A DNA stretch of 64,000 bases from Nipponacmea schrenckii. Its lineage: Eukaryota > Mollusca > Gastropoda > Lottiidae. Made by a program: the position numbers and the translations under genes. Position 1 is the stretch's first letter. The number at the start of each line of letters is the position of its first letter. The stretch spans positions 1,612,001-1,676,000 of the forward strand of contig JAUJPP010000007.1 in assembly GCA_030562195.1 (NCBI GenBank). Direction: 5' to 3'. The notes beneath the pieces were generated by a model. The model was not told the origin of the DNA, searched no databases, and worked only from the letters and a program-made list of their open reading frames with translations. Shown here one piece after another: positions 60,540 to 64,000 of this stretch.

Positions 60540-61175
60540 TCCACTGACAAACATTTTTAAGCACACCTAATTTAGACACAGAATTTTAGGCACCAGGTCA
60601 GACAGACACATGTCATATAAATTGTTATTTAGGCATAGTGATTTCGGCTTATATTCAATTAGGCAAACTAATATTCTGTACAGCGTTATTTAGGGACAGT
60701 GATTTAGGCACACCTTCAATTTGGCACAGCGTACACCTTCAAATAGGTACTTATTCAATTAGGCACACTATGTTATTTAGGCTCCAATTTATCTGGCTCA
60801 AATAGAGGGATCGGGCATGATTTTTTAACTTCAACACTCCCTTCATTTTCCTAAACAAAAACAACATTTGGCAGTGCCTGCAACCCTGCAAAATCAAACA
60901 TTGGCAGCCTGTAATGCATTTAGGCTTCAACATCATTTGACTTTCCAGCCTAGATATAACACCCAGGAGAGGAGTTGATTAGGCCCACAATATCGAGAGC
61001 AATTAAAGTACTAGCATACTGCTTGCACAATGATAAGAAATTTGAATAGGTTTTACCTGAAGGTGTGCTTAAATGAGTGTGCGCCTTATTTAAGGCGTGC
61101 CTGAATCTAAATAAATGTGTATCTTTTTTGAAGATGTGCCCAAATCACTGTGCCTTAATTACAGTGTGCCAGTTT
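60540..61175. repeat. Imperfect long inverted repeat downstream of TTC1
   Basis: The left arm has repeated TTAGGCACA-type units, including ACAGTGATTTAGGCACACC near 60,697-60,715. The right arm has their reverse complements, including GATGTGCCCAAATCACTGT near 61,132-61,150. Other pairs are AGCACACCT (about 60,559) with AGGTGTGCT (about 61,062). The arms are imperfect and internally repetitive, separated by a loop of about 250-300 bp. Confidence 0.7.
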
Positions 61176-61394
61176 TTTTTTTCTATTATTAAACATTGGA
61201 GCTGAAATCTAGCTCTTTTAATTTGGAAAATAATACTGGAAGCTGAAATCAACTCTGTTCAGTATGCAATAATTTTTGTTTAAGTAACTATTTAATAATG
61301 TAATTTACTGACATGTATTGTGTGTATTATTATGTTGTTGATGTACAATGGTTTATTCTGTTTAATCTATTTTATATATGTATATAAGGATTGT

Positions 61395-61400
61395 AATAAA
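61395..61400 (+). terminator. Candidate poly(A) signal of TTC1
   Basis: AATAAA about 1.3 kb after the stop codon, followed by T- and TG-containing sequence. It would put the inverted repeat inside the 3' UTR. An unnoticed variant signal further upstream is possible. Confidence 0.45.
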
Positions 61401-62211
61401 ACTACTTTATAACATGTATTATAATTATGGATGGAATATTCTCTTTGAAACTGAGACTCAACAGGCTACTTGCACTGTCATGAATATTGACACATTGAGA
61501 TGGCTGCTATTTGTGCTGTCACAGTGGTGTTTCCTACTCCCTATGTGAAGGAATGATTCTTCCATTACTTCAAGGTGATATGGAGGATGAAAGGTCCAGC
61601 TGTTGCGACTAGCTGTTGCGTATCGAAAAGATATGGAAGTCTGGAAGTGGAAGAGCAGCTACCCATAGATCAAGCACGATACCATCAACCACCAAACCAT
61701 CACAGTACAACAGATCCTAGGACGAACAACAACTTGGAAGGCTTTACTGAACCGATTTGTTATCAGTAAAGGTGGAACCGGTAAAACGAGCTAAGATTTT
61801 ACAGCTCGATTTTGGAGCAGCTCCAATGAGCAGGAAGAGAGGGCGTTGAGAGTTGAAAGATCGTTCCTGCCTCGTTCCTACCTCCCGAAGGATGAGTTGA
61901 AATCCCTAATATATATTAAGATGCGGTGGGCCATCTCCTCAGGCTGGGATAAAGGTCGCACTGAACATTTGAGATGAAATATGGTATTGTAATATCATAA
62001 TCAATTCCTGTATCTTGGGTTGTTCCATTGTATTGACAAGGTAACAGATAAGGATTAGCATTGTCATGGACGTGCACTTTTTGTTATCTACATCTGTAAG
62101 GGAAATGTGATGTAAGGGTTTGGGGGGGTTACGATTGAAACAGCTGAATATCTGTCACGGATATCCTTCTTTAGCCATTGTGAATATAAGAAGATGAATT
62201 TCAATCTATGT
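61401..62211. other. Intergenic DNA between convergent TTC1 and lipocalin
   Basis: The segment 61,560-61,960 is more GC-rich than its surroundings and contains a 64-codon plus-strand frame without a recognised domain. It may be part of a dispersed repeat, but no ends or second copy were found in this window. Confidence 0.35.
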
Positions 62212-62217
62212 TTTATT
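62212..62217 (-). terminator. Candidate poly(A) signal of the lipocalin gene
   Basis: Plus-strand TTTATT is AATAAA on the minus strand, about 105 bases beyond the lipocalin stop codon. Confidence 0.5.
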
Positions 62218-62322
62218 TTTATTTTTGAAGTATGTATAAATTTGTATAATTTGAATGTTAGCCACCAATGACTGATAAGATAAAATAATCCAATGATATA
62301 TTATATACTGGTCATCGTAGTC

Positions 62323-63592
62323 TTAATTTGGACAGGATGTCTGGTCTACTGTGTGGAAGTGGCTTGGATCAATGTTGTTACGTCGTAACATATGATAAAT
62401 TCTATCAAGTTCCCCCTCATTAATTCCTTGTTGATTTCTTGTTAATACCCATGCTGTTTCTGAAATAAAAATTAAATTCTTGGTTTATTTAATGTTCGCT
62501 ATTCCAGATCTTCCGAATTGAAATTACTACTTAAAGTTCCTCTGCAAAAATGTAGGCCTATCCCGTCTAGAAATTTGTTTTGCCCCTGCTCTCCCACTCA
62601 CCAAACATTTCCTAAAAATTCCACTGTCACTGTGGCTATAGCGCTAAAACTAGATCTGAAAGTGATGACAATTTCGGCGACCAATGAACATTATCACTCT
62701 ATCCGACTCGATAAAGGGTGCTATCCTTAAAAAACATAGCGTTTGAAATCAGATCGCTACAAAGCGCCAAGGGAGAACGGTAACACTCTTAAGCGATTCG
62801 ATAGCGCTTCAATTACGATCTCGACAAGTTGGGCTTAAATCAAGATCAAGATGGTGTTCTGGGCGGAGGATAGGAGGGTAAACCATTGGCAACCATAGAG
62901 ATCTGATAGGGATCCACTAGAAATCAGATAACGCCATAGATTGCCACCTTGTGAATTGGGATATAATTGATAATGAATAAATTAATCCGAATAAAAAAAC
63001 TACATACCAGTCTTGAGGAATCCTAATTTTCTGCAAGAATATACTACAGCAAATGTTTCATAATCTGTTTCTACTACCAAATATGGTGCCGCAGGCATGT
63101 CTTTAATAGCAAATATTATGTTTTAATATATTAGTCTATATATTGGCTTTACCATACATTCTTCTTATAATTTAATACCCAACGTTTGTCAATTTAGGTT
63201 AAGATATTCCGATGGTGTGTGAGGTACACTGAGTGATTATGAACATCTTTAGAGAATACGAGAGCTTTTCGAGAGAATTGGAGTTGCCACAGGTCAACTC
63301 ATATACTCCTATCCACTAAAACGAAACTCTCTCTTTAACCGGGTGGAATTTGTGAACAGTTTGTTCTTATTTGAAAGTAGACTCATCCTAGGTTGTTGTA
63401 ATAACCAATGTATTTTCCGTGTGGAAAATATCTACGCGAGGACATATATATGTGTGCTTTCTTAAAAATCTGCTGATTTTATGATCATGAAAAACGAGCA
63501 AAGTACATAACTTACACGAAAAAAACTTAACCATAAGTTTACCACTTGAAACGACATAGGCATCGCCTACTATTTCCACACTTTTATCAAAC
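62323..63592 (-). CDS. Apolipoprotein-D-like lipocalin, last three exons (5' part off window)
   Basis: Exons in transcript order: 63516-63592, 63008-63100, 62323-62459, joined in phase (codons split T/AC and G/AA) and ending in TAA at 62,325-62,323. They give about 101 residues. The first carries a KLMVKFFS strand, the second has MPAAPYLVVETDYETFAVVYS with the lipocalin TDY motif, and the third has AWVLTRN with the conserved Arg, then a helix and DPSHFHTVDQTSCPN. The Cys in VYSC and the C-terminal Cys fit the apoD disulphide pattern. The N-terminal GxW strand and signal peptide lie beyond the right edge. Known role of the family: secreted beta-barrels that bind small hydrophobic ligands. The acceptor at 63,593-63,594 is the least certain boundary. 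Confidence 0.88.
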
Positions 63593-64000
63593 CTTAAATA
63601 ATACGATCACAAGCAAATCATTTTATTGTTTAAAGAGCTGAAAATATTGTGTATTGCCAACATTACTGTTTTCATTAATTTTTTACAAAATCCGATAACA
63701 ATACATTTTCTATCCAATTTGTCACCTTGGTGCTTATTGTCTAACACAAACTTTGTATATATATATATATATATATATATACATTTTGTCGATATTCCTT
63801 TCAGATGATCACTATAAGTCGGTACCGCCAAATATTATCTTTTTTATTTTTAATTACTAACTGAACTAACAGCACTTCGAAATATATAGTTCTTGCTCTA
63901 TGACCTAGGCCCGTGCTTTTTGTGAGAATGCTTTTTCATATCACCTTAACACAAAGTTTTTTGAAATCTGCCCTTTGGATTAAAAGCACCAGTTTACAAA
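63593..64000. other. Probable lipocalin intron
   Basis: No exon was recognised here. It holds a (TA)n microsatellite at about 63,756-63,782. Upstream lipocalin exons should lie past 64,000. Confidence 0.5.

Overview
The window is AT-rich animal nuclear DNA: genes are split by many short GT-AG introns, no operons are visible, and long stretches hold only repeats. Three features point to a lophotrochozoan, most likely a mollusc: tRNA-derived SINEs, mobile elements built from ~161-bp tandem units carrying a CAAGGGCAATAAC core, and a mitochondrial-type cytochrome P450. This placement is an inference, and no species can be named from sequence alone.

Layout. Positions 1-230 (minus strand) hold the first coding exon of a mitochondrial-type P450 whose remainder lies off the left edge. 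From about 231 to 36,000 I could support no complete gene. That interval holds MITEs with TTAA or 8-bp target duplications, tRNA-derived SINEs (one with a perfect 13-bp target-site duplication), minisatellite arrays, and a 1.6-kb array whose unit orientation flips. Positions 36,059-57,099 (minus strand) hold a complete SNRNP200/Brr2 gene, the U5 snRNP RNA helicase. I traced 46 coding exons with compatible phases, giving an open frame of 2,140 codons plus stop. Several of its introns carry SINEs, ~161-bp-unit elements and an 80-bp palindrome.

TTC1 (57,826-60,096, plus strand, five coding exons, 333 aa) is divergently arranged with SNRNP200. The shared intergenic stretch has a compact GC-rich core with YY1-like and ETS-like sites, typical of a bidirectional housekeeping promoter. 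Downstream of TTC1 lies an imperfect long inverted repeat, probably in its 3' UTR. Positions 62,323-63,592 (minus strand) carry the last three exons of an apolipoprotein-D-like lipocalin whose 5' exons lie beyond the right edge.

The genes do not form a pathway: SNRNP200 acts in spliceosome activation, TTC1 is a TPR co-chaperone adaptor, the P450 is a mitochondrial oxidase and the lipocalin a secreted ligand carrier. I saw no convincing new biological system. The most unusual material is the structured repeat DNA.
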